From: Clostridium tyrobutyricum DSM 2637 = ATCC 25755 = JCM 11008
Lineage (GTDB): Bacteria > Bacillota > Clostridia > Clostridiales > Clostridiaceae
Assembly: GCF_000359585.1 (NCBI RefSeq)
Contig: NZ_APMH01000022.1
Coordinates: forward strand, 1 to 36,367
Direction: 5' to 3'
DNA: 36,367 nucleotides
The notes beneath the pieces are model-generated. The model saw nothing but the letters and a program-made list of their open reading frames with translations. It was not told where the DNA came from and made no database searches. Of this stretch, positions 16,088-24,757 are shown one piece after another (position 1 is the first letter of the stretch; each line of letters starts with the position of its first letter). Position numbers and translations under genes: made by a program.

Positions 16088-16309
16088 ATGCTGAATGGTA
16101 AAAAAATTCGTCATATAAGAGAAAGGTTGGGGTATACAACATTGGATATTCAAAATCTTACAAAAGATGCTGGCTTTGGGACTTCAATATCTAAATCCTA
16201 TCTTGAGGAATTAGAAAGAGGAGACAAGAAAAATCCAAGTTTTGACAAAGTTGTTGTTATTGCTAGGATATTGGGATGCAAAATTGATGATTTAATATTA
16301 AGTGTTTGA
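16088..16309 (+). CDS. Small Xre-type helix-turn-helix protein
   Basis: A 73-residue single-domain regulator of the Cro/CI-HTH type: KKIRHIRERLGYTTLDIQNLTKD, then KSYLEELERGDKKNPSFDKVVVIARILGCKIDDLI. The domain fills the whole protein, so there is no sensing part; it may dimerise or act as a partner of another regulator. GGGGG lies 8 bases before the ATG. It sits alone between divergent birA and rnz, with a possible weak terminator at 16378-16403. Target unknown. Confidence 0.85.
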   Translation: MLNGKKIRHIRERLGYTTLDIQNLTKDAGFGTSISKSYLEELERGDKKNPSFDKVVVIARILGCKIDDLILSV

Positions 16310-16377
16310 TTTGAGACTTCTCGTTGAATTTAAGTAAGTACCTGTTGGTGATAAAATTATTAATGAAAAACAGTTGG

Positions 16378-16409
16378 GACTGCAACTCATATTTGCTGCA
16401 GTCTTAATT
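16378..16409 (+). terminator. Possible weak terminator after the Xre gene
   Basis: A 7-bp stem GACTGCA / TGCAGTC with a 12-base loop (16378-16403) is followed by TTAATTT. Confidence 0.4.
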
Positions 16410-16436
16410 TAACATATGACAAGGAGATAAATATTT

Positions 16437-17348
16437 ATGTTGGATTTATGTTTGCTTGGTTGTGGAGGAGGTATGCCCACTCCGGAAAGATTTTTAACTT
16501 CTATGGTTCTTTCATATAATGGCAGAAAACTACTTATAGATTGCGGGGAGGGAACTCAGGTAAGTTTGAAAATCTATAAATTAGGATTTAAATCTATAGA
16601 TACAATATTATTTACACATTTTCATGCTGATCACATAGCTGGGCTTCCAGGCCTGCTTTTGACTATAGCAGGTTCAGGAAGAAAAGATCCTATAACTATA
16701 ATGGGGCCTTCTGGATTATGTAATACAATAGAAGGATTGAGGGTTATCGCTCCCAGTCTGCCATATGAATTAAACCTTATAGAGTTCAATGCAGAAGAAA
16801 AATGTTCACAAAAAATGGGTGCTTTTAATATAAGAGCACTTCCAGTAGATCATGGTATACCATGTATTGCGTATTCTATTTATATTCCAAGAAATAAAAA
16901 ATTTGACAGGCAAATGGCCGAAAATAATAATGTTCCTATTAAATTATGGAATACACTGCAAAAGGGTGAAAATTGTAAATACCAAAATGTTGTGTATACC
17001 CCAGATATGGTTTTAGGAAAAGAGAGAAGAGGAATAAAAGTATCTTACTGTACTGATTCAAGACCAACTTCAGATTTAATACAATTTGTTGAAAACTCCA
17101 ATTTATTTGTATGTGAAGGTACTTATGGAGATGAAGAAAAATTTCAAAAGGCAGTAGAGTATAAGCATATGTTGTTTAGTGAATCAGCTGAAATTGCAAA
17201 ACAAGCTAATGTAGAAGAACTTTGGTTGACACATTTTAGTCCATCTATGATTAATCCTGAAGAATATCTTCAAAAAACTAGGAATATTTTTTCCAATACT
17301 GTATTGGGACGGAATGGCTTAAAGAAGAGTCTTGGGTTTGAAAATTGA
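16437..17348 (+). CDS. rnz: Ribonuclease Z
   Basis: A 303-residue metallo-beta-lactamase-fold endonuclease that trims tRNA 3' ends. The zinc motif THFHADH lies at residues 60-66 (H61, H63, D65, H66), PVDHGIPC supplies the next histidine, and VSYCTDSRP and LTHFSP near the C terminus supply the remaining ligands. The short N-terminal [13 protein letters not shown] is the standard RNase Z beginning. Length fits the short bacterial form. AAGGAG lies 11 bases before the ATG. Confidence 0.95.
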   Translation: MLDLCLLGCGGGMPTPERFLTSMVLSYNGRKLLIDCGEGTQVSLKIYKLGFKSIDTILFTHFHADHIAGLPGLLLTIAGSGRKDPITIMGPSGLCNTIEGLRVIAPSLPYELNLIEFNAEEKCSQKMGAFNIRALPVDHGIPCIAYSIYIPRNKKFDRQMAENNNVPIKLWNTLQKGENCKYQNVVYTPDMVLGKERRGIKVSYCTDSRPTSDLIQFVENSNLFVCEGTYGDEEKFQKAVEYKHMLFSESAEIAKQANVEELWLTHFSPSMINPEEYLQKTRNIFSNTVLGRNGLKKSLGFEN

Positions 17349-17632
17349 AATTAGTGATAAAATATTATCACAAGGATTATGGATCTTATTTCCTTAAAAA
17401 GAAAGTTGTATAAAGTATTGTCATAGAATACATAAATATTTTCCAAATAAATTTATAGTATTTACAAATTGGAAATTGATAATATTTTCAATTTAGGGCA
17501 TAATATTAATTTACAAAAAAGTTTGTTAAAAATATCGCAAAAAAGCTTGATTTAAATAACTTGTATAGTGTATAATTAAGATAAAGAAAAGCTTAACAGA
17601 ATAAATTAGAAAATTAAAGGGAGTTGATTGGA
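17349..17632 (+). other. Intergenic region, 284 bp
   Basis: It holds a small hairpin GTGATAA-AATA-TTATCAC (about 17353-17370) without a T run and the predicted promoter at 17547-17576. Nothing else is recognised. Confidence 0.5.
17547..17576 (+). promoter_or_regulatory. Predicted promoter of the 113-residue unknown gene
   Basis: TTGATT (17547-17552), an 18-bp spacer and a perfect TATAAT (17571-17576), 57 bases before the start codon. Confidence 0.55.
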
Positions 17633-17974
17633 ATGAGTAAATATAAAGTTGGAGACGAATTAATAATAGTGACAAATCCTTCAGAGGATGCAAAAAAACT
17701 GGAGAATTTAACTAAACTAGAAGTGAAAGACAAGTTTGCTCAAATCTCCTGGGGGCTAAAAATAGTGAACGTAGAGTTCGATAATCCTAATGTAACTTTA
17801 ACCTATCAGAATTTATATGGTGATGTAAATAAAGTTTTTGCAATTTGTAACGATGTAGCTAATTTTGACCATGAAAAAGTTCTTGAAAAGGCGTTGCTTA
17901 AAGCATTTCAGACAGAGATTATAAATATAACAACTATTAAAAATGTAAAGCAAGATGAAAGATGTCGTTTATAA
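17633..17974 (+). CDS. Conserved-looking hypothetical protein, 113 residues
   Basis: Not recognised. It begins MSKYKVGDELIIVTNPSED, a beta-rich start, has the central segment WGLKIVNVEFDNPNVTLTYQNLYGDV and a helical C terminus (HEKVLEKALLKAFQTEI). There is no signal peptide, membrane segment or cysteine cluster (two scattered Cys). The ATG at 17633 is preferred over the TTG at 17624 because AAAGGGAG lies 9 bases upstream. It has its own promoter and terminator, so it is a monocistronic gene and probably real. Confidence 0.75.
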   Translation: MSKYKVGDELIIVTNPSEDAKKLENLTKLEVKDKFAQISWGLKIVNVEFDNPNVTLTYQNLYGDVNKVFAICNDVANFDHEKVLEKALLKAFQTEIINITTIKNVKQDERCRL

Positions 17975-18000
17975 TATAAATTATATGTTTTATCTTTAAT

Positions 18001-18037
18001 ATAAAGAGAGGATAGTTTCTATCCTCTCTTTATATTT
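18001..18037 (+). terminator. Terminator after the 113-residue unknown gene
   Basis: A perfect 14-bp stem (18001-18014 and 18020-18033), loop GTTTC, followed by an A/T-rich tail with TTTT. Confidence 0.88.
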
Positions 18038-18042
18038 TATAC

Positions 18043-18071
18043 TTGACATTAAGAGATTTTTAACGTACAAT
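18043..18071 (+). promoter_or_regulatory. carAB promoter
   Basis: A perfect TTGACA (18043-18048), 17-bp spacer and TACAAT (18066-18071), the best sigma-A promoter in the window. It lies upstream of the attenuator leader. Confidence 0.75.
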
Positions 18072-18099
18072 AGGCGTTAGAAATTAAGTGAAAAATACA

Positions 18100-18250
18100 C
18101 TTTAAATTGGTCCTGTGAGGCCAGAAAGAGGTATATAATGAATAATTGTTTTTATGTATTAAAAAAAAGATTAGTTATATATAAACTTATAAAAAGGTAA
18201 TGAAAAAATTATTTTGTAAATAGTTTTTTATTACCTTTTTATTTTTTAAT
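18100..18250 (+). promoter_or_regulatory. PyrR-type attenuator of carAB
   Basis: The leader carries GGTCCTGTGAGGCC (18109-18122), which fits the PyrR RNA-binding consensus TCCNGNGAGG as known from Bacillus pyr leaders. Downstream a long stem (about 18191-18208 with 18223-18240, one G-U pair) ends in a T-rich tail and forms the terminator. Under high UMP/UTP, PyrR bound to the first element should favour the terminator. The start codon of carA is about 45 bases further on. Confidence 0.85.
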
Positions 18251-18292
18251 AGATAAGTGTGTTTTTGCTGTAAAAATACAGGAGGTATATTT

Positions 18293-19342
18293 ATGAAGGG
18301 AAAGCTTATATTAGAAAATGGACATATCTTTGAAGGTGAAGCTTTTGGGTATTTAGAAGATAGTATAGGAGAAGTAGTATTTAATACTGGAATGACAGGT
18401 TATGAAGAGATACTTACAGATCCATCTTATTATGGTCAAATTGTTGTAATGACATATCCACTTATAGGAAACTATGGAATAAACTTAAATGATATGGAGT
18501 CCTCAAAACCTACCGTCAAAGGTTTTATAGTTAGAGAAAATTGCCACAAATCCAGTAATTTCAGATCTGAATTAGAGCTTGAAGACTATTTGAAATTGAA
18601 TAAGATTATAGGAATTTCCGGAATTGATACAAGGGCACTTACAAGACTGCTTAGAAATAGTGGTACTATGAAGGGAATTATAACTGTTGAAAATTTAAGC
18701 TTTTCTGCTGTAAAAGATGAAATAAGATGTTTCTCAAATAAAAATGCAGTTTCTGAAGTTACAAGTAAAAATGTCTATTCAATAAATGGAACAGGTAAAC
18801 ACGTTGCTATTTTGGATTTCGGAATAAAAAACAGTATAATAAAATCATTTGCAGACAGAAAATGCAAGATTACTGTATTTCCATCATTTACTCCTGCAAA
18901 AGATGTATTGAAAGTAAATCCTGACTTGATTTTCTTGTCTAATGGACCGGGAGATCCATGTGATCTTAAACATGAAATAGAAAATATAAAACAACTTATA
19001 GGAAAAAAACCTATCGTTGGAATATGTCTTGGACATCAACTTTTAGCATTGGCTCTTGGTGGAGAAACATCAAAGCTGAAATTTGGTCATAGGGGATGCA
19101 ATCATCCTGTTAAAAATCTGGATACAAATAGAGTTTATATAACTTCACAAAACCATGGATATTATGTGAATAAACTTCCACAGGACATGGAGATTACTCA
19201 TGTTAGTGTAAATGACAATACTGTTGAAGGTATGAGACATAAAAAATTACCCATATTTTCAATACAGTTTCATCCGGAAGCTGGGCCGGGACCAGCAGAT
19301 AATAATTACATATTTGATGAATTTATGAAGTATTCACTTTAA
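18293..19342 (+). CDS. carA: Carbamoyl-phosphate synthase small (glutaminase) subunit
   Basis: A 349-residue subunit that hydrolyses glutamine and passes ammonia to CarB. The N-terminal CarA-specific domain (KLILENGHIFEGEAFG, GEVVFNTGMTGYEEILTDPSY) is followed by a class I amidotransferase domain with the nucleophile motif GICLGHQ, then FGHRGCNHPV, TSQNHGY and FHPEAGPGP. The ATG at 18293 has GGAGG 7 bases upstream; an in-frame ATG at 18257 would add residues that overlap the leader. The coding region ends 31 bases before carB. The PyrR-type leader implies the product is used mainly for pyrimidine synthesis. Confidence 0.96.
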   Translation: MKGKLILENGHIFEGEAFGYLEDSIGEVVFNTGMTGYEEILTDPSYYGQIVVMTYPLIGNYGINLNDMESSKPTVKGFIVRENCHKSSNFRSELELEDYLKLNKIIGISGIDTRALTRLLRNSGTMKGIITVENLSFSAVKDEIRCFSNKNAVSEVTSKNVYSINGTGKHVAILDFGIKNSIIKSFADRKCKITVFPSFTPAKDVLKVNPDLIFLSNGPGDPCDLKHEIENIKQLIGKKPIVGICLGHQLLALALGGETSKLKFGHRGCNHPVKNLDTNRVYITSQNHGYYVNKLPQDMEITHVSVNDNTVEGMRHKKLPIFSIQFHPEAGPGPADNNYIFDEFMKYSL

Positions 19343-19373
19343 ATCATAAATAAGCTGAAAGGAGATAAATTAA

Positions 19374-22300
19374 ATGCCATTAAATAAAAATATTAAAAAA
19401 GTACTAGTTATAGGATCTGGTCCAATAATAATTGGCCAGGCAGCAGAATTTGATTATTCAGGTACTCAAGCATGTGAGTCTTTAAGAGAAGAAGGAATAG
19501 AAGTTGTACTTATAAACAGCAATCCTGCAACAATAATGACCGATAGGGAAATAGCAGATAAAGTATATATAGAGCCATTGACAGTGGAGTTTGTAGAAAA
19601 AGTTATAAAAGAAGAGAGACCAGATAGTCTATTGGCTGGAATGGGCGGACAGACAGCATTAAATCTTACGGTGGAATTGCATGAAAAAAAGATACTTCAA
19701 AAATACAATGTAAATATAATAGGAACTTCAATAGAGGCTATAGAAAAAGGCGAGGATAGAGAATTATTCAGGGATACTATGCAAAAGATAGGTCAGCCTG
19801 TAGTGGACAGTGCCATAATAACTGATATGGAAAGTGGCAGGAAATTTGCAAAGAAAATAGGTTATCCTGTTATAGTAAGGCCTGCTTATACTCTTGGAGG
19901 AACAGGCGGCGGAATAGCTAATGATGAATATGAATTGAATACTATACTGGAATCGGGATTGGAACTGAGTTCAATTCACCAAGTACTTCTTGAAAGAAGT
20001 ATAAAAGGATGGAAAGAAATAGAATATGAAGTTATGAGGGACAGCTTTGGAAATTGTATAACAGTATGTAATATGGAAAATATAGATCCTGTAGGAATCC
20101 ATACAGGGGATAGTATAGTTACAGCTCCAAGTCAGACTTTGTCTGATAAAGAATACCAGATGCTTAGAAGTGCATCTATAGATATAATAAATGAAGTTGG
20201 TATTGAAGGTGGATGTAACGTACAGTTGGCACTAAACCCCAATTCCTTTGAGTATGCAGTTATTGAAATAAATCCCAGGGTAAGCCGTTCATCTGCATTA
20301 GCATCAAAAGCTACAGGATATCCTATTGCTAAGGTTGCTGCAAAAATAGCTTTAGGATATGGACTGGATGAGATAGAAAATGCAGTTACAAAAAAAACAT
20401 TTGCATGTTTTGAACCGTCATTGGACTATGTAGTAGTAAAAATTCCAAAGTGGCCTTTTGATAAATTCCAGAATGCAGATAGGGAACTTGGAACAAAGAT
20501 GATGGCTACAGGTGAGATTATGGCAATAGGAAGCAATTTTGAAGCTGCACTTTTAAAGGGTATAAGATCTCTTGAAATAGGTGCCTATTCACTGGACTAT
20601 GAAAAATTTAAAAATTCTAGTCTTGAAGATTTAAAAAATATAATTATATATGCTGATGATGAGAGAATATTTGCATTGGCAGAAATGTTGAGACGAGGCT
20701 ATAGGGTAGAAAAATTATCGGAGATTACAGGAATTGATAAATTCTTTATATATAAGCTAAAGTGGATAATAGACCAGGAGGAAAAATTAAAAAACAGTAC
20801 TATAGATGATCTTGATAAAGATTGGTTAAGAATGCTTAAGAAAAAAGGATTTTCAGACAAAGGAATGGCTGATATGCTGAAAATATCACCAGATGAAATA
20901 TATAAGCTTAGGATCATATGGAATATAAGACCAGCTTATAAAATGGTAGATACTTGCGGTGGAGAATTTGAAGCACTTTCACCATATTATTATTCTACTT
21001 ACGAAGAACATGATGAAGTTAATGTATCAGAAAATAAAAAAGTAGTCGTAATAGGTTCTGGACCTATAAGAATAGGCCAGGGAATAGAATTTGACTATGC
21101 ATCTGTACATTGTATAAAAATACTTAGAAAACTTGGAATAGAGACTATAATAGTAAATAATAACCCCGAAACGGTAAGTACGGATTTTGATATTTCAGAT
21201 AAATTGTATTTTGAGCCTATAACTGAAGAAGAAGTTCTAAATATAATAGACAAGGAAAAGCCTTATGGGGTAATCCTTCAATTTGGAGGAGAGACTGCAA
21301 TTAAGCTGGCGGAGTTTTTAAAGGAGAAAAACATAGTTACGCTTGGTACTACAGCAGATCAAATAGATATGGCGGAAGATAGGGAAAAATTTGATGATTT
21401 GCTTGAAAGATTGGATATATCAAGACCTAAAGGAAAGGGTATCTGGTCTATCGAAGATGGTTTGAAGGAAGCCAAAAGAGTTGGATTTCCAGTGCTTGTA
21501 AGACCTTCATATGTACTTGGTGGTCAGGGTATGGAGATAACTTATAATGAAGATGAATTGACATATTATTTATCAAAGGCCTTTGTAAAAGATAAAAAGA
21601 ATCCTATATTGATAGATAAATATTTGATGGGAAGAGAAATAGAAGTAGATGCAATATGTGATGGAGAAGATGTATTAATACCAGGCATCATGGAACATTT
21701 AGAAAGGGCAGGTGTACATTCAGGTGATAGTATAACTATGTATCCAACTCAGAATGTTGATGATGATATGAAGTCAAGAATACTGGATTATACTAAAAAG
21801 TTGGCACTTGGCATAGGAATCCATGGAATGATAAATATACAGTTTATAGAATATAGAGGTGAATTGTATGTAATAGAAGTCAATCCTAGAGCCTCAAGGA
21901 CAGTTCCTTATATAAGTAAAGTGAGTAATGTTCCTATTGTAGATATAGCAACCAAGGTAATGCTGGGACAAAAACTTAAGGAAATAGGATATGGCGTTGG
22001 AATTTCAAAAGAGCCTGATATAGTGGCAGTAAAAGTACCTGTATTTTCAACCCAAAAGCTTCCAAATGTCGAAGTTTCACTGGGACCTGAAATGAGGTCT
22101 ACAGGAGAAGTCCTAGGAGTTGGAAAAACACTTACGGAAGCACTTTACAAAGGATTTGTAGCATCCAAAATGTTTTCTTACAATAAAATAGATACTATAC
22201 TTGCAACTATAAGTGACCATGACAAGGAAGAGTTTTTACCCATAGCTAAAGAAATAAATAAGTTGGGTATAAAATTTGCCGCAACTAAAAATACTTCAAA

Positions 22301-22580
22301 GCTATTGATGGATAATGGAATAGAAGTTAAAGAAGTGAGAAAGGTCAATGAGGAAAGACCTAATATTATAGATATAATAAAAAATGAAGAAGTAGATTTG
22401 GTAGTGAATACTCCAACAAAGGGAAATGACTCCACAAGAGATGGATTCCATATAAGAAGAGCTGCAATTGAGAGAAATATAGAGGTTATAACTTCATTGG
22501 ATACATTTAAAGCAATGGCTTATGTAAAATCCAAAAATATAAATATCGATACTTTAGACATATTTTCAGAATATAAATAG
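19374..22580 (+). CDS. carB: Carbamoyl-phosphate synthase large subunit
   Basis: A full-length 1068-residue subunit with two homologous ATP-grasp halves. The first half (1-400) starts [23 protein letters not shown] and makes carboxyphosphate; the linker region is about 400-550. The second half starts again at [21 protein letters not shown] (about 552) and phosphorylates carbamate. The C-terminal allosteric domain (about 935-1068, [20 protein letters not shown]) is of the MGS type, where UMP or ornithine usually bind. No frameshift is seen. A GGAGAT site precedes the ATG. It is in an operon with carA; no terminator is evident after it. Confidence 0.97.
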   Translation: MPLNKNIKKVLVIGSGPIIIGQAAEFDYSGTQACESLREEGIEVVLINSNPATIMTDREIADKVYIEPLTVEFVEKVIKEERPDSLLAGMGGQTALNLTVELHEKKILQKYNVNIIGTSIEAIEKGEDRELFRDTMQKIGQPVVDSAIITDMESGRKFAKKIGYPVIVRPAYTLGGTGGGIANDEYELNTILESGLELSSIHQVLLERSIKGWKEIEYEVMRDSFGNCITVCNMENIDPVGIHTGDSIVTAPSQTLSDKEYQMLRSASIDIINEVGIEGGCNVQLALNPNSFEYAVIEINPRVSRSSALASKATGYPIAKVAAKIALGYGLDEIENAVTKKTFACFEPSLDYVVVKIPKWPFDKFQNADRELGTKMMATGEIMAIGSNFEAALLKGIRSLEIGAYSLDYEKFKNSSLEDLKNIIIYADDERIFALAEMLRRGYRVEKLSEITGIDKFFIYKLKWIIDQEEKLKNSTIDDLDKDWLRMLKKKGFSDKGMADMLKISPDEIYKLRIIWNIRPAYKMVDTCGGEFEALSPYYYSTYEEHDEVNVSENKKVVVIGSGPIRIGQGIEFDYASVHCIKILRKLGIETIIVNNNPETVSTDFDISDKLYFEPITEEEVLNIIDKEKPYGVILQFGGETAIKLAEFLKEKNIVTLGTTADQIDMAEDREKFDDLLERLDISRPKGKGIWSIEDGLKEAKRVGFPVLVRPSYVLGGQGMEITYNEDELTYYLSKAFVKDKKNPILIDKYLMGREIEVDAICDGEDVLIPGIMEHLERAGVHSGDSITMYPTQNVDDDMKSRILDYTKKLALGIGIHGMINIQFIEYRGELYVIEVNPRASRTVPYISKVSNVPIVDIATKVMLGQKLKEIGYGVGISKEPDIVAVKVPVFSTQKLPNVEVSLGPEMRSTGEVLGVGKTLTEALYKGFVASKMFSYNKIDTILATISDHDKEEFLPIAKEINKLGIKFAATKNTSKLLMDNGIEVKEVRKVNEERPNIIDIIKNEEVDLVVNTPTKGNDSTRDGFHIRRAAIERNIEVITSLDTFKAMAYVKSKNINIDTLDIFSEYK

Positions 22581-22648
22581 AATCAGAAGTAAATTAAATT
22601 GTACATTCTTCATACAATATAGTAACAGCAATTATGAAAGGTGAATTT

Positions 22649-23239
22649 ATGAGTAATAAAAAGTGCGGTTACTATATTCAACTTGATGATATAGCTGAAA
22701 AGTTTTTAAGAATTGGGCAATTTCTAGGGGAAGGACACAATGGTATAGTATATTTGCTTCCGGATGATAAAGTTATAAAGATTTTTAAAGATAAAAAAGT
22801 GTGTGAAAGTGAGTTTAATATATTAAAAAAAACTACTAAAAGCAAACACTTTCCACAGATTTACTATCACGGATCCAACTATATTGTTAGAAGCTATGCG
22901 AGAGGTGTGAGACTTGATTATTATATTAAGGAAAATGGACTTGATTACAATGCTGCATATAGTATTATTGAGCTCTTAAAAGAATTTAAAAAACTTGGGT
23001 TTACAAAATTGGACATAAGATGCAAAGATTTGTACTTAGATGAAAACTTCTATTTAAATGTCATTGATCCAAAAAATAATTATTCCAAACATTGTATCTA
23101 TCCCAGACATTTGATGAAGGGATTGAATAAACTTGGAGTACTTGGAGATTTTTTAGATGCAGTTAATAGTGAATACACCGAAGTTTATGATGATTGGAGT
23201 TTTAGAATAAAAAGGTATTTAAAAAGAGGAATAAAATAG
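22649..23239 (+). CDS. Small protein-kinase-fold protein (possibly degenerate kinase)
   Basis: A 196-residue protein with the elements of a minimal kinase fold. They are a glycine loop (LGEGHNGIVYLL), a lysine strand (KVIKIFKD), a helix-C-like glutamate (CESEFNILKK), a catalytic-loop-like KLDIRCKDLYLDENF and a DFG-like VIDPKNN. The usual HRD is replaced by the sequence around LDIRCKD. Residues after the DFG-like site are short, so the C-lobe is truncated compared with a true Ser/Thr kinase. The start at 22649 is favoured by AAAGGTG 5 bases upstream. It lies between carB and the PucR-type regulator. It may be a small-molecule kinase, a pseudokinase or an RIO/Bud32-like protein; the role is unknown. 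Confidence 0.72.
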   Translation: MSNKKCGYYIQLDDIAEKFLRIGQFLGEGHNGIVYLLPDDKVIKIFKDKKVCESEFNILKKTTKSKHFPQIYYHGSNYIVRSYARGVRLDYYIKENGLDYNAAYSIIELLKEFKKLGFTKLDIRCKDLYLDENFYLNVIDPKNNYSKHCIYPRHLMKGLNKLGVLGDFLDAVNSEYTEVYDDWSFRIKRYLKRGIK

Positions 23240-23250
23240 TGTTTATTATT

Positions 23251-23288
23251 ATGGTATTATATTTAAATAGATATAATACCATTTTTTT
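23251..23288 (+). terminator. Terminator after the kinase-fold gene
   Basis: A perfect 12-bp stem ATGGTATTATAT / ATATAATACCAT (23251-23262 and 23271-23282) followed by six or more T residues. Confidence 0.88.
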
Positions 23289-23314
23289 ATACTAAATATA
23301 CTGGAGATGAAAAT

Positions 23315-24520
23315 ATGTTTGTTACTTGTAAAAGTATGTTAAATTTGCCTGGCCTTGAAGAAATGAAGATAGTAGCTGGAAAAAACGGTTTAAATAGACC
23401 TATTAGCTGGGTTCATGTAGTTGAACTTACGGATGTTGCCAAATGGGTAAAGGGTGGGGAACTTTTGTTTACTACTGGAGTAGCTATCGGAAATAATACA
23501 GAAATACTATTAAAATTTGTAAAAGATATTAATATGAGAAAATTATCAGGGCTTGTTATTAATGTAGGACCCTATATTAAAGAAACTCCAAAGAAAGTTA
23601 TAGAATTTGCAAATAGTGTTGATTTTCCAATATTTGAGCTGCCATTTCAAGTTAGATTAATAGATGTAACACAAAATATATGCAGAAATATATTCACTCA
23701 AAAATTAGAAAAACAATCCATGAACAATTTTATGAAGGAAATAATATTTGAAGATATAAAAATTACTGAAGAAGTATTAAATAGAGCAAATTTGTATGGA
23801 TATAATCCAAATAAATTTTATTGTGCCATGGTAGTAGATATTGATGGTTTTATAGATACGTCAAAAGGAGATATAATCTCCAATATAAACAATAATATAC
23901 AAGAAATTGTGGATATGGTAATGCATAAAAACAATAAGAAATATCTCTATGCCATCCAAAGTGATACGTTTTTTTTCATGGTACCTTTAGATGATATGAG
24001 TGATATTGAAGATCATATAAAATATATAGCTGAATCTGTAAAAAAAGAAATTATTACAAATATAAAGCCTATAACTGTAAGTATAGGAACAGGTGGAATT
24101 TGCAATGATTTAAGAAATTTTAATAAAGTTATTTTGGAAGCAAGAAAGGCATTGAAAACAGCAAAAATATATAAAAAAACTAACTGTATAGTAAATTACA
24201 AGGAGATTGGTATATTTAGATTATTCCTTGATATGAATAATCATGTAGAAATGGAGAATATATTTTATGAAAATTTGGGAAAATTAAAAAGTTATGATGA
24301 GAAAAATTCTTCTGATTTAATGGAAACTTTAATTACATATTTAAAACAAAATAGAAATCTTGGAAATACGGCTGAAAAATTATATATTCACAGGAACACT
24401 ATAAAATATAGAATTAAAAGGATTGAAGAAATACTAGGCTGTGATCTAAAAGATGAAAATACTGTTTTTGACATCAAGTTATCCATAAAGATTGGAATAT
24501 TTTTAAATTCAATACATTGA
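23315..24520 (+). CDS. PucR-family transcriptional regulator of the pyrimidine catabolic operon (inferred)
   Basis: A 401-residue regulator with the PucR N-terminal domain (about 5-125: LEEMKIVAGKNGLNRPISWVHVVE, then WVKGGELLFTTGVAIG). A middle GGDEF-like/CdaR-type region spans about 155-300. The C-terminal PucR helix-turn-helix (about 336-397) reads LITYLKQNRNLGNTAEKLYIHRNTIKYRIKRIEEILG, split here by two gaps of context. This family activates purine or amino-compound catabolic genes in response to a metabolite. It lies immediately upstream of, and points toward, the reductive pyrimidine degradation operon, so it most likely controls that operon; a candidate operator is at 24611-24644. The ATG follows GGAGATG. 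Confidence 0.87.
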   Translation: MFVTCKSMLNLPGLEEMKIVAGKNGLNRPISWVHVVELTDVAKWVKGGELLFTTGVAIGNNTEILLKFVKDINMRKLSGLVINVGPYIKETPKKVIEFANSVDFPIFELPFQVRLIDVTQNICRNIFTQKLEKQSMNNFMKEIIFEDIKITEEVLNRANLYGYNPNKFYCAMVVDIDGFIDTSKGDIISNINNNIQEIVDMVMHKNNKKYLYAIQSDTFFFMVPLDDMSDIEDHIKYIAESVKKEIITNIKPITVSIGTGGICNDLRNFNKVILEARKALKTAKIYKKTNCIVNYKEIGIFRLFLDMNNHVEMENIFYENLGKLKSYDEKNSSDLMETLITYLKQNRNLGNTAEKLYIHRNTIKYRIKRIEEILGCDLKDENTVFDIKLSIKIGIFLNSIH

Positions 24521-24562
24521 ATTTTCATTTTATTTTTAAAATGCTAAAAATAAAATGAAAAT
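24521..24562 (+). terminator. Hairpin directly after the PucR-type regulator gene
   Basis: A perfect 18-bp A/T-rich stem (24521-24538 and 24545-24562) with a 6-base loop begins at the base after the stop codon. No T tract follows, so termination may be partial. Confidence 0.6.
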
Positions 24563-24610
24563 ATTAAAAATAATACAATTTTTATACATAAAAATTAACA
24601 AAAACATAAC

Positions 24611-24644
24611 CATGTACAAAAGGTATTAAATATATTTGTACATG
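24611..24644. promoter_or_regulatory. Candidate PucR-type operator (inverted repeat)
   Basis: CATGTACAAA (24611-24620) and TTTGTACATG (24635-24644) form a perfect 10-bp inverted repeat separated by 14 bp, with arm centres 24 bp (about two helical turns) apart. It lies between the regulator gene and the operon and ends one base before the predicted -35, a normal activator position. Confidence 0.65.
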
Positions 24645-24645
24645 A

Positions 24646-24675
24646 TGGACATATGATTTTATTTTAAAATATGAT
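24646..24675 (+). promoter_or_regulatory. Predicted promoter of the pyrimidine degradation operon
   Basis: TGGACA (24646-24651), 18-bp spacer, TATGAT (24670-24675). Both boxes depart from consensus, as expected for an activated promoter. It lies about 83 bases before the first gene. Confidence 0.45.
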
Positions 24676-24757
24676 AAATTATATACATATTAATTGATGA
24701 TTTACTAAATAAACAATAAATTAATTAACAAATCAGATGTAAGGCAGGGCGATATTT

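Noticed and set aside
18257-18292. Short leader peptide or longer CarA start at 18257
   Set aside because: The GGAGG site points to the ATG at 18293, and the extension would begin just after the attenuator terminator without any ribosome site.
22597-22620. Second copy of the putative PucR operator before the kinase-fold gene
   Set aside because: Only a half-site-like TTGTACAT with a weak partner ATACAA is present; such A/T-rich words occur elsewhere in the window, for example near 4953.
24521-24757. Riboswitch upstream of the pyrimidine degradation operon
   Set aside because: The region has a terminator-like hairpin for the regulator gene, an inverted repeat and a promoter, but no known riboswitch core motif; the predicted 5' leader is only about 75 bases.
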